Shown in pieces: positions 1-6,707 of a DNA stretch of 6,749 nucleotides. The notes beneath the pieces were generated by a model that was not told the DNA's origin, did not search any database, and saw only the letters and a list, made by a program, of their open reading frames with translations. Position 1 is the first letter of the stretch, and every line of letters begins with the position of its first letter. Location: assembly GCA_937916005.1 (NCBI GenBank), contig CALGIA010000462.1, forward strand, positions 1-6,749, written 5' to 3'. A program made the translations under genes and the position numbers. The stretch comes from an uncultured Rhodospirillaceae bacterium. Its GTDB lineage: Bacteria; Pseudomonadota; Alphaproteobacteria; MPNO01.

Positions 1-387
1 GGCAAGGTCCGGCTCATCTATCGGGATTTCCCGCTCGACCGGCTGGCGCTCGCCGGATCGATGCTGGCGCGCTGCTTTGAACGCGACCGGTTCTTCCCGT
101 TCATTGGCATTCTGTTCAATGATCAGAGCCGCTGGGCGCGCAGCGCCGACCCGATGAAATCCCTTGGCCAGATTGCCCGGCTCGGCGGGTTGGGCCCGGA
201 AAAATTCGAGGCCTGTTTCAAGGACAAGGCAACCCAGACCTCGGTCCTCGAACAGCGTCTGCTGGGGGCGAAATCCTTCAAGATCAACTCAACGCCCACG
301 CTTTTCGTCAACGGGCGGAAATTCGACGGCGGCCTGACCTTCGAGCAGTTGAAGACCGTTATCGACCCCCTGTTGACGAAAAACTAG
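1..387 (+). CDS. DsbA-family thiol oxidoreductase, C-terminal part (5' truncated)
   Basis: The reading frame is open from base 1 to the TAG at 385-387, giving 128 visible residues; the true start lies outside the window. The visible part resembles the second half of DsbA/BdbD-type thioredoxin-fold proteins (COG1651-like): an opening YRDFPLD stretch, a helical insertion, then an STPTLFVNG segment carrying the conserved cis-proline (codon 295-297) that packs against the active site in this fold. The catalytic CxxC and any signal peptide would lie upstream and cannot be seen, so whether it is an active periplasmic oxidase is inference. It is followed after 33 nt by smc in the same frame and may be cotranscribed with it; DsbA-like genes upstream of smc are common in alphaproteobacteria. 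An internal ATG at 61 is not the real start, because homologous sequence continues upstream of it. Confidence 0.85.
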   Translation, partial: GKVRLIYRDFPLDRLALAGSMLARCFERDRFFPFIGILFNDQSRWARSADPMKSLGQIARLGGLGPEKFEACFKDKATQTSVLEQRLLGAKSFKINSTPTLFVNGRKFDGGLTFEQLKTVIDPLLTKN

Positions 388-420
388 ACACCGCACCTTA
401 AACCAACAGCGTCGAATAAA

Positions 421-3400
421 TTGCATTTTTCAAGATTACGCCTCACCGGTTTCAAATCCTTCGTCGAGCCGACGGAGTTGCATATTGACGAAGGGCTGAC
501 CGGGGTCGTCGGTCCCAACGGCTGTGGCAAATCCAATCTGGTCGAGGCCCTGCGCTGGGTCATGGGTGAAAGTTCCGCCAAGCAGATGCGCGGCGGCGAG
601 ATGGATGACGTCATTTTCGGCGGGACCGCGAACCGCCCGGCCCGCAACCTGGCCGAAGTGATCCTGACGCTCGATAACGCGGATTTATCGGCGCCGCCGA
701 CCTTCAATAACGAGACCGAGCTTGATGTGTCGCGCCGGATCGAACGGAGCAGCGGGTCGACTTACCGGATCAATGGCCGGGAAACCAGGGCGCGCGACGT
801 TCAGACCCTGTTCGCCGATGTGTCGTCGGGCGCGCGTTCGACCGCGCTGGTCAGCCAGGGCCGCATCGGCGCGATCATCAATGCCAAGCCCGCCGACCGT
901 CGCCATCTGCTGGAAGAAGCCGCCGGGATCGGCGGTCTGCATTCGCGCCGGCACGAGGCAGAGCTGCGTCTGCGCGCGGCGGAAACCAATCTGGAACGGC
1001 TCGACGATCTGATGGGCTCGCTGGATGAGCAACTCCGGGGGCTCAAGCGCCAGGCGCGCCAGGCCACGCGCTACCGCAATCTCAGCGACCATGTCCGGCG
1101 CGCCGAGGGAATTCTGCTGCACCAGCGCTGGATTGAAGCGAATGCCAGAATTGAGGCCGCCCGCACGGATTTGAAACAGGCCGAAGAGGCCGTGGGCGAA
1201 ACCACCCGGCTGGCGGCGGCGGCCTCGGCAATGCAGGCCGATGCGTCGGCGAAAATGCCGCAGTTGAGGCAATTGAGCGCCGAAACCGGAGCCGCGCTGC
1301 AACGGATGATGGTCGCCCGTGACGCGCTCGACGCCGAGGAGAAAAGGCTCGAAGCCGCCCGCGAAATGCTGCAATCCCGCCTGGTTCAAATTGACGGCGA
1401 TATGGAGCGTGAACAGGGTCTGGCCACCGATGCGGCAAATGCGCGGAATCTGCTGTCGGCGGAAGCCCAGGAACTTCTGGCCGCGCAGGGCGATGAAGCG
1501 ACGGAGCTGAATTTGTCGTCGGAACGGCTTTTGCAAGCCTCGAACGAAGTCAATGGTTTTGAGGAAGCCCTGAGCGAATTCACCCGGGCCGTCGTCACCG
1601 AGGAAACCCGCCAGGGTGAATTGAATCGCCGGATCGTCGATTTGGACAAGCGCCGCGACCGGCTGGTTCAGCAGCGCACCGAGGCGGAAGCCAAACGAAA
1701 CGAGATTTCCGAATCAGACAGCCCGGCCGGCAACCTCGCCATTGCGCAGACCGCCGCCTCGGACACGCGGGAACGTCTCGAAAAGGCGCGCGCCGATGTG
1801 CTGGAGGCGGAGCAGCTTCGCGTATCGTCACAGGCCGCCGAAAATGACGCGCGCCAAACCTATCAGACGGCGGAAGCCGAAGCCGCCAAGAAACGGGCTT
1901 CCGCGGGTGCGCTGTCCGACCTGTTGCAAATCGAGGACGCCGATCTGTGGCCGCCGATGATCGATGCGATCGCCGTCGAACCCGGCTATGAGGTGGCGCT
2001 TGGCGCGGCGCTCGGCGACGATCTTGTCGCGCCGGCCGACGAAGCGGCCCCGGTCTTCTGGCGTAACCTGGCGCCCTACCCGAACCCGCCAGCCCTGCCG
2101 CCGGGCGCCCGCGCCCTGACCGAAATCGTCAAGGGACCGCCGGCGCTGCAACGCCGACTGTCGCAAATCGGTCTGGTCGAGAACGAAGCCGACGGCGCGA
2201 TGGTGGCGAAACAATTGCTGCAGGGCCAACGGCTGGTCAGCACATCCGGCGCGCTGTGGCGCTGGGACGGTTTCACCACGGAATCCGGCGCGGTCACCAG
2301 CGCCGCCAACCGATTGGCGCAGCGCAACAGGTTCGAGGATCTGCAGGCCGAACTGCCGGGCCTGGAAAGCCGGGCGCAGACCGCCAAAGCCGCGCTGGAA
2401 AGCGCCAGCGAGACCCTGCTGAAGGCTACGTCCCGGGAAAAGGAATCCCGCGAGTTGTTGTGGAACACGGACCGCCAGTTTCAGGAGGCCCGGGATATGG
2501 AAAGCAGCCTGACCCAGGCCGCGGCCGATGCGCGGTCCCAGTTTGACGCCATCACGACGCTCATGGAGCGGCTCGGTCAGGATTTGGCCGAGATCGAAGG
2601 ACAGCTCCAGACGGCGCGGGAGGAACAGGGCCAGGCCAGCGATCTGGCCGCGCAGCGCGACGAAATCACCACCCGCCGCACGGCACTGGCCGCCCGGCGC
2701 GCCGACCTGGCCGAACGCCAGCGGGACCACGACAAGCTGTCCAACGATTCCGCCGCGCGGCGGCAACGGCTCAAAACCATTGAAGCGGAGATCTCGTCAT
2801 GGCAGGCGAGAACCCAAAACGCCGATCAACAGCAGCGCGAACTGACTGAGCGGCGCGACCAGGCGACCGATGAGCTGGAAAAACTGCAGGCGCGCCCGGC
2901 GGAAATCGCCACCCAGCGCGCCGCCCTGATCGATCAGATCCAGATCGCGGAGGCTGCCCGGGACAAGGCAGGCGACGCCCTGGCGCGATCCGAATCCGAG
3001 CTGGAAGAACTGGCCCGCGACCTGCGCGCCACGGAATCCCTGCTGGCCAACCAGCGCGAGGACCGCGTCCGGCGTGAGGGCGCGGTGGAACAGATCGGGC
3101 AGGAAATAGCGGCCATTGTCGAGCGGATCAGCGAGCGCATCGAATGCGAACCGTCGCAAATTCTCGACTCCATCGGCATCAAGCCCGGCGAGGAACTCCC
3201 GGACCGGGATAAGATCGAAATCCGGCTGGAGCGCCTGGTGCGCGAACGGGAAAATATGGGCCCGGTCAATCTGCGCGCCGAAGCCGAAGCCGAGGAGTTG
3301 GATGAGAAAATCACCACGATGGTGTCGGAGCGCGACGATCTGACCAGCGCAATCGCCCGCCTGCGCCAGGGCATTTCCAGCCTCAACCGGGAAGGCCGGG

Positions 3401-3882
3401 AACGGCTGATGACCGCATTCGCCGAGGTCGACCGTCATTTTCAGGATCTCTATGTCAGGCTGTTCGGCGGCGGGCATGCCCATCTCGCCCTGACCGAGGC
3501 GGAAGACCCGTTCGAGGCCGGGCTGGAAATCATGGCGAGCCCGCCGGGCAAAAAGCTCCAGACCATGTCCCTGCTGTCGGGCGGCGAGCAGGCTCTGGCG
3601 GCGCTGGCGCTGCTGTTTGCGGTGTTCCTGACCAATCCGGCGCCGATCTGTGTGCTGGACGAAGTCGATGCGCCGCTGGACGACCACAATGTGGATCGTT
3701 TCTGCACCATGCTGGCCGAAATCGCGCGTGAATCGTCGACCCGTTTTCTGCTGATTACCCATCATCGCCTCACCATGGCGCGGATGGATCGGTTATATGG
3801 CGTCACCATGGGAGAACAGGGCGTTTCCCAACTGGTATCGGTGGATTTGCAGGCCGCCGTGGAGCTCCGGGAATCGGCCTGA
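421..3882 (+). CDS. smc: Chromosome partition protein SMC
   Basis: This encodes a 1153-residue SMC ATPase, the condensin core that dimerises, binds DNA with ScpA/ScpB and organises newly replicated chromosomes. The N-terminal head has Walker A GPNGCGKS (residues 31-38), Arg57 at the position of the arginine finger, and a Q-loop glutamine at 146. Long heptad-rich coiled coils run at about 170-500 and 640-1000, flanking a compact hinge at about 501-640. The C-terminal head has the ABC signature LSGGEQ (1052-1057), Walker B ending in Asp1080-Glu1081, the D-loop DAPLDD, and switch His1114. All ATPase motifs are intact and the length is normal. The TTG start is chosen because homologous SMCs begin with the same short strand (xFxxLRLTGFKSFV) and the in-frame TAG at 385 leaves no earlier start that would add family sequence. 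No clear Shine-Dalgarno precedes it, suggesting modest translation. Confidence 0.96.
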   Translation: MHFSRLRLTGFKSFVEPTELHIDEGLTGVVGPNGCGKSNLVEALRWVMGESSAKQMRGGEMDDVIFGGTANRPARNLAEVILTLDNADLSAPPTFNNETELDVSRRIERSSGSTYRINGRETRARDVQTLFADVSSGARSTALVSQGRIGAIINAKPADRRHLLEEAAGIGGLHSRRHEAELRLRAAETNLERLDDLMGSLDEQLRGLKRQARQATRYRNLSDHVRRAEGILLHQRWIEANARIEAARTDLKQAEEAVGETTRLAAAASAMQADASAKMPQLRQLSAETGAALQRMMVARDALDAEEKRLEAAREMLQSRLVQIDGDMEREQGLATDAANARNLLSAEAQELLAAQGDEATELNLSSERLLQASNEVNGFEEALSEFTRAVVTEETRQGELNRRIVDLDKRRDRLVQQRTEAEAKRNEISESDSPAGNLAIAQTAASDTRERLEKARADVLEAEQLRVSSQAAENDARQTYQTAEAEAAKKRASAGALSDLLQIEDADLWPPMIDAIAVEPGYEVALGAALGDDLVAPADEAAPVFWRNLAPYPNPPALPPGARALTEIVKGPPALQRRLSQIGLVENEADGAMVAKQLLQGQRLVSTSGALWRWDGFTTESGAVTSAANRLAQRNRFEDLQAELPGLESRAQTAKAALESASETLLKATSREKESRELLWNTDRQFQEARDMESSLTQAAADARSQFDAITTLMERLGQDLAEIEGQLQTAREEQGQASDLAAQRDEITTRRTALAARRADLAERQRDHDKLSNDSAARRQRLKTIEAEISSWQARTQNADQQQRELTERRDQATDELEKLQARPAEIATQRAALIDQIQIAEAARDKAGDALARSESELEELARDLRATESLLANQREDRVRREGAVEQIGQEIAAIVERISERIECEPSQILDSIGIKPGEELPDRDKIEIRLERLVRERENMGPVNLRAEAEAEELDEKITTMVSERDDLTSAIARLRQGISSLNREGRERLMTAFAEVDRHFQDLYVRLFGGGHAHLALTEAEDPFEAGLEIMASPPGKKLQTMSLLSGGEQALAALALLFAVFLTNPAPICVLDEVDAPLDDHNVDRFCTMLAEIARESSTRFLLITHHRLTMARMDRLYGVTMGEQGVSQLVSVDLQAAVELRESA

Positions 3883-3911
3883 GATGACGTTTTTTTTCGT
3901 TTAATATCAGC

Positions 3912-3923
3912 ATGTTATAACAT
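3912..3923. promoter_or_regulatory. Perfect 12-bp palindrome, possible operator (Zur-box core-like)
   Basis: The sequence ATGTTATAACAT equals its own reverse complement and sits 12 nt upstream of the -35 box of the atp promoter, in an AT-rich patch of otherwise GC-rich DNA. It matches the central 12 bases of the Zur-box consensus I recall for the Agrobacterium group, but the flanking three bases on each side fit poorly. Relative to the predicted transcription start it covers about -59 to -48, so it could instead act as a distal UP-element subsite. Function is inferred. Confidence 0.35.
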
Positions 3924-3935
3924 CCCCAATGCTGC

Positions 3936-3964
3936 TTGACAGGATTCAGGGCAATCCCTATGGT
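3936..3964 (+). promoter_or_regulatory. Predicted sigma-70 promoter of the Fo ATP synthase operon
   Basis: A perfect -35 box TTGACA (3936-3941) is separated by 17 nt from TATGGT (3959-3964), which matches the -10 consensus at four of six positions. Transcription would begin near 3971, leaving a leader of about 64 nt before the chosen atpI start at 4035. The stretch just upstream is AT-rich (T-run 3890-3897 and the palindrome at 3912-3923). Because the TTG at 3936 is part of the -35 box, it is unlikely to be a translation start. Confidence 0.7.
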
Positions 3965-3974
3965 GCGACCGCTT

Positions 3975-4000
3975 CACGGCATGGTGGTGGCCATGTTGTG
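3975..4000 (+). promoter_or_regulatory. Stem-loop in the atpI leader RNA
   Basis: Bases 3975-3984 pair with 3991-4000 to form a 10-bp stem (eight Watson-Crick and two adjacent G-U pairs) closed by a 6-nt TGGTGG loop. It would lie only a few nucleotides from the predicted 5' end of the atp transcript. The G-U pairs make the fold better in the + strand RNA than in its complement. A role in 5'-end protection or translational control is inference. Confidence 0.4.
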
Positions 4001-4006
4001 GGGTGT

Positions 4007-4038
4007 GGAGGCATTTCCAGCCGATGATCAGTCGATGA
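4007..4038 (+). promoter_or_regulatory. Shine-Dalgarno GGAGG and four-codon upstream ORF overlapping the atpI start
   Basis: GGAGG at 4007-4011 is the only strong ribosome-binding sequence before atpI. It is 23 nt from the ATG at 4035, which is too far for direct use, but 12 nt from an ATG at 4024 in another frame. That ATG opens a minigene ATG-ATC-AGT-CGA-TGA ending at 4038, whose stop overlaps the atpI ATG as ATGA (4035-4038). This arrangement would permit translational coupling. It may also be chance, and atpI could start further upstream. Confidence 0.3.
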
Positions 4039-4463
4039 TCGAACGCAACAAGCCTGACTCTCTTTCAGATCTCGATGACCGGCTTCGCCGGCTCCGGGAA
4101 CAGGAGGAAGGCAACAGACCGGCCGCGAAATGGGACGATAACACCCGTGGCGCGCTGGGAATGGCGATGCGTATCGGGGTGGAACTTGTCGCTGCCATCG
4201 GCGTCGGCGCGGGAATCGGTTTTCTGCTCGACCGGTGGCTCGATACCACGCCGTGGTTACTGGTGGTGTTCTTCCTGCTCGGCTCCGCGGCCGGCATGAT
4301 GAATGTCTATCGGACGATGCTGGGAATGAGCCAGGCCGTCGGATATTCGGCGGAACGGAAATTGACGGAAAACGAAGCGAAAGAACAAAAAGGGTCTGCG
4401 GACAACACGAGCGGCGGCGACGTTGACGATGATAACGACGGCGACGCCCCCCGCAAAACCTGA
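4035..4463 (+). CDS. atpI: ATP synthase accessory protein AtpI
   Basis: From ATG 4035 the product is 142 residues. It has a charged N-terminal segment rich in Asp/Arg/Glu (residues 1-38), then two membrane helices at about 47-65 and 74-92 separated by the short DRWLDTTPW link, the hallmark of the AtpI/AtpR-type family. AtpI is a small inner-membrane protein that assists assembly of the c-ring and stands first in many atp operons; it is not part of the finished enzyme. The C-terminus (about 109-142) is polar and ends in an Asp-rich run, longer than I expect for the family. The same frame stays open to TTG 3936, but that codon is the -35 box. In-frame ATGs at 3981 and 3993 would add 18 or 14 residues without family character, so 4035 is preferred with some doubt. 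It is followed after 17 nt by atpB. Confidence 0.85.
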   Translation: MIERNKPDSLSDLDDRLRRLREQEEGNRPAAKWDDNTRGALGMAMRIGVELVAAIGVGAGIGFLLDRWLDTTPWLLVVFFLLGSAAGMMNVYRTMLGMSQAVGYSAERKLTENEAKEQKGSADNTSGGDVDDDNDGDAPRKT

Positions 4464-4471
4464 CCGGAAAC

Positions 4472-4476
4472 GAGGA
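4472..4476 (+). promoter_or_regulatory. Shine-Dalgarno GAGGA deciding the TTG start of atpB
   Basis: GAGGA lies 4 nt before the TTG at 4481. The next in-frame ATG (4583) would delete the conserved N-terminal segment and the first residues of helix 1. This motif therefore supports TTG as the true start. Confidence 0.65.
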
Positions 4477-4480
4477 TAAC

Positions 4481-5212
4481 TTGTCGGAAAAACACAGCCC
4501 CCTGGCGCAGTTCGAAATCAAGACGCTGCTGCCTATTGAAATTGGCGACGCGGATATTTCGTTCACCAATTCATCGCTGTTCATGGTGATAGCGCTTGTC
4601 GGCGTATCGCTTTTCCTGATCATGGGCATGCGCAAGCACGCGCTTGTCCCGGGCCGCTGGCAGTCCATGGCCGAGCTTTGCTATGAATTCGTCGCCGGCG
4701 TGATCCGCGATACGGTGGGCAATGAAGGACGGCGCTATTTCCCGTTCGTGTTCACCCTGTTCATGTTCGTCCTGTTCGGCAACATGCTGGGCATGGTTCC
4801 CTACAGCTTCACATTCACCAGCCACATCGCCGTGACCTTCGCCATGGCCATGGCCGTGTTTGTCGGGGTGACGGTGCTGGGTTTCGTCAAGCACGGCGTC
4901 AGGTTTTTCACCATTTTCGCACCGCCCGGCGTGCCGGTGGCCATGTGGCCCCTGCTGATCCCCATCGAAATCATTTCCTATCTGTCGCGCCCCATCAGCC
5001 TGTCGGTCCGGCTGTTCGCCAACATGCTGGCCGGCCATACGCTTTTGAAAGTGTTCGCGGGCTTCGTGCCGGCGCTGGGCGCGATCGGCGTGTTGCCCCT
5101 GGCCTTCGTCGCGGCGCTGAGCGGGCTGGAAATGGTCATCGCATTCCTGCAGGCATATGTTTTCACCATTCTGACCTGCCTGTACATCAACGACGCGCTG
5201 CATCTGCACTGA
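4481..5212 (+). CDS. atpB: ATP synthase Fo subunit a
   Basis: The 243-residue subunit a forms the two proton half-channels beside the c-ring. Hydrophobic helices lie at about 32-49, 87-107, 115-135, 157-192 and 199-236. The essential arginine is Arg177 in SVRLFANMLAGH, equivalent to E. coli aR210. His186 and Glu217 occupy the places of E. coli aGlu219 and aHis245, the swapped pair seen in alphaproteobacteria and mitochondria. Gln224 in LQAYVF matches aGln252. The C-terminus, with NDALHLH, is the typical alphaproteobacterial ending, so the protein is full length. The TTG start is supported by the Shine-Dalgarno at 4472-4476 and by the family N-terminus with its FEIKTLLPIEIG stretch. Gene order places it between atpI and atpE, as usual. 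Confidence 0.97.
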   Translation: MSEKHSPLAQFEIKTLLPIEIGDADISFTNSSLFMVIALVGVSLFLIMGMRKHALVPGRWQSMAELCYEFVAGVIRDTVGNEGRRYFPFVFTLFMFVLFGNMLGMVPYSFTFTSHIAVTFAMAMAVFVGVTVLGFVKHGVRFFTIFAPPGVPVAMWPLLIPIEIISYLSRPISLSVRLFANMLAGHTLLKVFAGFVPALGAIGVLPLAFVAALSGLEMVIAFLQAYVFTILTCLYINDALHLH

Positions 5213-5279
5213 TACGGCGCCTGAACATCTGAAATAGTCGGTCATTACGGCCTACACGACCCACACGAAAGGAAAGACA

Positions 5280-5504
5280 ATGGAACTAGAAGCAGCGAAA
5301 GTCATCGGAGCAGGCCTTGCCGTTATCGGCGTTATCGGGTCCGGCATCGGTATCGGTTCGATCTTCGCATCCTTCATCTCGGCGGTCGCCCGCAACCCGG
5401 CGGCGCGCGGCGATGTGTTCCCGATGACCATGCTGGGCTTCGCCCTGGTGGAAGCCATCGCGCTGTTCGCGCTGGTTGTCGCCCTGGTCATCCTGTTCGG
5501 CTGA
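5280..5504 (+). CDS. atpE: ATP synthase Fo subunit c
   Basis: This 74-residue proteolipid forms the rotating c-ring. Two hydrophobic helices (about 8-32 and 50-73) flank a polar loop with Arg38-Asn39-Pro40, which contacts the gamma/epsilon foot. The ion-carrying carboxylate is Glu58 in the second helix. The surrounding residues (VEA) lack the Gln and Ser/Thr ligands of sodium-type rings, so proton coupling is expected. The first helix has the GxGxGxG packing motif (Gly20, 22, 24, 26). A strong AAAGGA (5268-5273) six bases before the ATG suits the high copy number of c relative to its neighbours. A 67-nt gap separates it from atpB, and a potential hairpin follows its stop directly. Confidence 0.97.
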   Translation: MELEAAKVIGAGLAVIGVIGSGIGIGSIFASFISAVARNPAARGDVFPMTMLGFALVEAIALFALVVALVILFG

Positions 5505-5522
5505 GACCCGCGTACGCGCGTC
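5505..5522 (+). other. Potential hairpin immediately after the atpE stop
   Basis: Bases 5505-5511 can pair with 5516-5522 (one C-C mismatch at 5508/5519) around a GTAC loop; the core CGCGTACGCG is a perfect palindrome. Only three T residues follow, so it is a poor terminator. In this position it could stabilise or shape the atpE part of the mRNA. That role is inference. Confidence 0.3.
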
Positions 5523-5539
5523 TTTAAAGGGACACACCC

Positions 5540-6046
5540 ATGCCGCAACTTGAACAGATCAGCACCTATCTCAGTCAGGTCGTCTGGCTGGTCCTGACCT
5601 TTGGCGCCCTGTATTTCATCATGTGGAAATCGGCGTTGCCCCGCATCGCCAATGTTCTTCAGGAACGGCAGGAACGCATCGAGGACGATTTGCAGAAGGC
5701 CGAATCCGTAAAGAAGGAAGCCGAAACGGTGCTGGCCGCCTATGAGGCCGCCATGGCCAAGACGCGGGACGAGGCGCATTCGATCATGAGGGCAAGCGCG
5801 GAAGCGTTCGCCGAACAGGCGGCCCAGCGCCAGGACGAACTGTCCGCGCGCTTCGCCACGGAAGCCGCCGCCGCGGAAAGCCGCATCGCGGACGCGCGCC
5901 GGCAAGCCCTTGCCGATCTCCGGGGCGTTGCCGGAGATCTGGCCCTGGCCGCGGCGCAAAAGCTGGTCGATGTGGATGTGTCTAAAGGCGATGCGGACGC
6001 CGCCGTCGCCCAGGCCATGCCGTCCGCATCCGGGGGGCAGGCCTGA
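5540..6046 (+). CDS. atpF': ATP synthase Fo subunit b'
   Basis: The 168-residue product has one N-terminal membrane helix (about 11-29, LSQVVWLVLTFGALYFIMW), the LPRI..VLQERQERI segment typical of b/b' subunits at the membrane exit, then a long charged helix rich in Ala, Glu, Gln and Arg to about residue 145. It would form the peripheral stalk as a heterodimer with subunit b, holding F1 against the rotating ring. Paired b and b' genes occur in alphaproteobacteria, cyanobacteria and chloroplasts. Being first of the two and having the LPRI-type junction, this one is called b' (also named atpG, atpX or atpF2 in databases). AAAGGGA at 5526-5532 is its Shine-Dalgarno. Its TGA overlaps the atpF ATG by one base. 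Confidence 0.92.
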   Translation: MPQLEQISTYLSQVVWLVLTFGALYFIMWKSALPRIANVLQERQERIEDDLQKAESVKKEAETVLAAYEAAMAKTRDEAHSIMRASAEAFAEQAAQRQDELSARFATEAAAAESRIADARRQALADLRGVAGDLALAAAQKLVDVDVSKGDADAAVAQAMPSASGGQA

Positions 6047-6537
6047 TGGGTCAGATATTGCAGTCACCCGAATTCTGGGTCGCCATCGGCTTCATCATCC
6101 TGATGGGCGGGCTTTTCAAGCCGGCGGGCAAGGCCATCGGCGCCGCCCTTGACGGCCGCGCCGCCAGGATCAAGGCCACCCTGGACGAAGCCGCCGAGCT
6201 GCGCGAGGAAGCCCAGCATCTGCTGGCCGAATATCAGCGCAAGCAGCGCGATGCGGTCAAGGAGCTGGAAGAAATTCTGTCCCGGGCCCGCGAGGACGCC
6301 GAGCATCAGGCCAGGGAAGCCACCGAGACCCTGGAACGCACCCTGGCGCGGCGCGAGGAAATGGCCCGCGAGAAAATCGCCATGGCCGAGGCCGAAGCCC
6401 TGCAGGAAGTCCGCGAAATCGCCATCGACGTGGCCCTGGCCGCCGCCCGGAAACTGATCACCGACCATCTGGACGAAACCCGCGCCAACCAGCTCATCGA
6501 CACCGCCATCGCCGAATTGCCGGGCAAGGTGCACTGA
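6046..6537 (+). CDS. atpF: ATP synthase Fo subunit b
   Basis: The 163-residue product begins with a short segment and one membrane helix (about 9-26, PEFWVAIGFIILMGGLF), followed by a long highly charged helix with Glu/Arg/Ala heptads to about residue 140 and a C-terminal part that would contact F1 delta. It partners subunit b' in the peripheral stalk. The start ATG shares its A with the preceding TGA (TGATG, 6044-6048), an arrangement that favours translational coupling and equal production of b and b'. It is the last gene before a strong terminator, so the operon contains Fo genes only and the F1 genes must lie elsewhere. The ORF is intact and of normal length. Confidence 0.94.
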   Translation: MGQILQSPEFWVAIGFIILMGGLFKPAGKAIGAALDGRAARIKATLDEAAELREEAQHLLAEYQRKQRDAVKELEEILSRAREDAEHQAREATETLERTLARREEMAREKIAMAEAEALQEVREIAIDVALAAARKLITDHLDETRANQLIDTAIAELPGKVH

Positions 6538-6563
6538 CGGGGCGGTTCGGGCGCACGGACATC

Positions 6564-6594
6564 AAAGGGCGGATCATTTGGTCCGCCCTTTTTT
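6564..6594 (+). terminator. Rho-independent terminator of the Fo operon
   Basis: AAAGGGCGGA (6564-6573) pairs perfectly with TCCGCCCTTT (6582-6591) around an 8-nt loop, and the T-run extends to 6594. It is 26 nt past the atpF stop. The GC-rich 7-bp core followed by six T residues is a classic intrinsic terminator on the + strand; the complement has only a three-base T-run, so activity in the other direction would be weak. Confidence 0.93.
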
Positions 6595-6678
6595 GTGAGC
6601 GGTCGGAACACGCGCCACACGAACTGGCGGACCGAACGGGATGAAACCGGGCACTGGGTTATTTGTGTGGGACTAACG

Positions 6679-6707
6679 AGCGGAAAGGTCCGCTACGCGC
6701 CCTTTCC
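6679..6707. other. Two overlapping, mutually exclusive hairpins in the region after the operon
   Basis: AGCGGA (6679-6684) pairs with TCCGCT (6689-6694) around an AAGG loop, while GGAAAGG (6682-6688) pairs with CCTTTCC (6701-6707) around a 12-nt loop. The two stems share bases and cannot form together. Neither is followed by a T-run on either strand. The rest of 6595-6749 shows no gene or promoter I can support. Confidence 0.3.

Noticed and set aside
685..3765. Long reverse-strand open frames opposite smc (several of 130-320 codons).
   Set aside because: They mirror the coiled-coil coding sequence of smc. High GC and strong third-position bias create such shadow frames; their translations show no family resemblance.
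3850..3897. Possible intrinsic terminator after smc: CAGGCC (3850-3855) pairs with GGCCTG (3876-3881), followed by eight T residues at 3890-3897.
   Set aside because: The T-run begins 8 nt after the stem, the loop is 20 nt, and most of the structure lies in the coding end of smc. It is too weak to list as a terminator, though some 3'-end formation cannot be excluded.
4571..5245. A 224-codon reverse-strand frame opposite atpB, rich in His, Gln and Glu.
   Set aside because: The composition is what results from reading hydrophobic membrane codons on the opposite strand; atpB is clearly the real gene.
5280..5504. Possible sodium-binding signature in subunit c.
   Set aside because: Glu58 is flanked by Val57 and Ala59, and the Gln and Ser/Thr ligands of sodium-type rings are absent, so ordinary proton coupling is expected.
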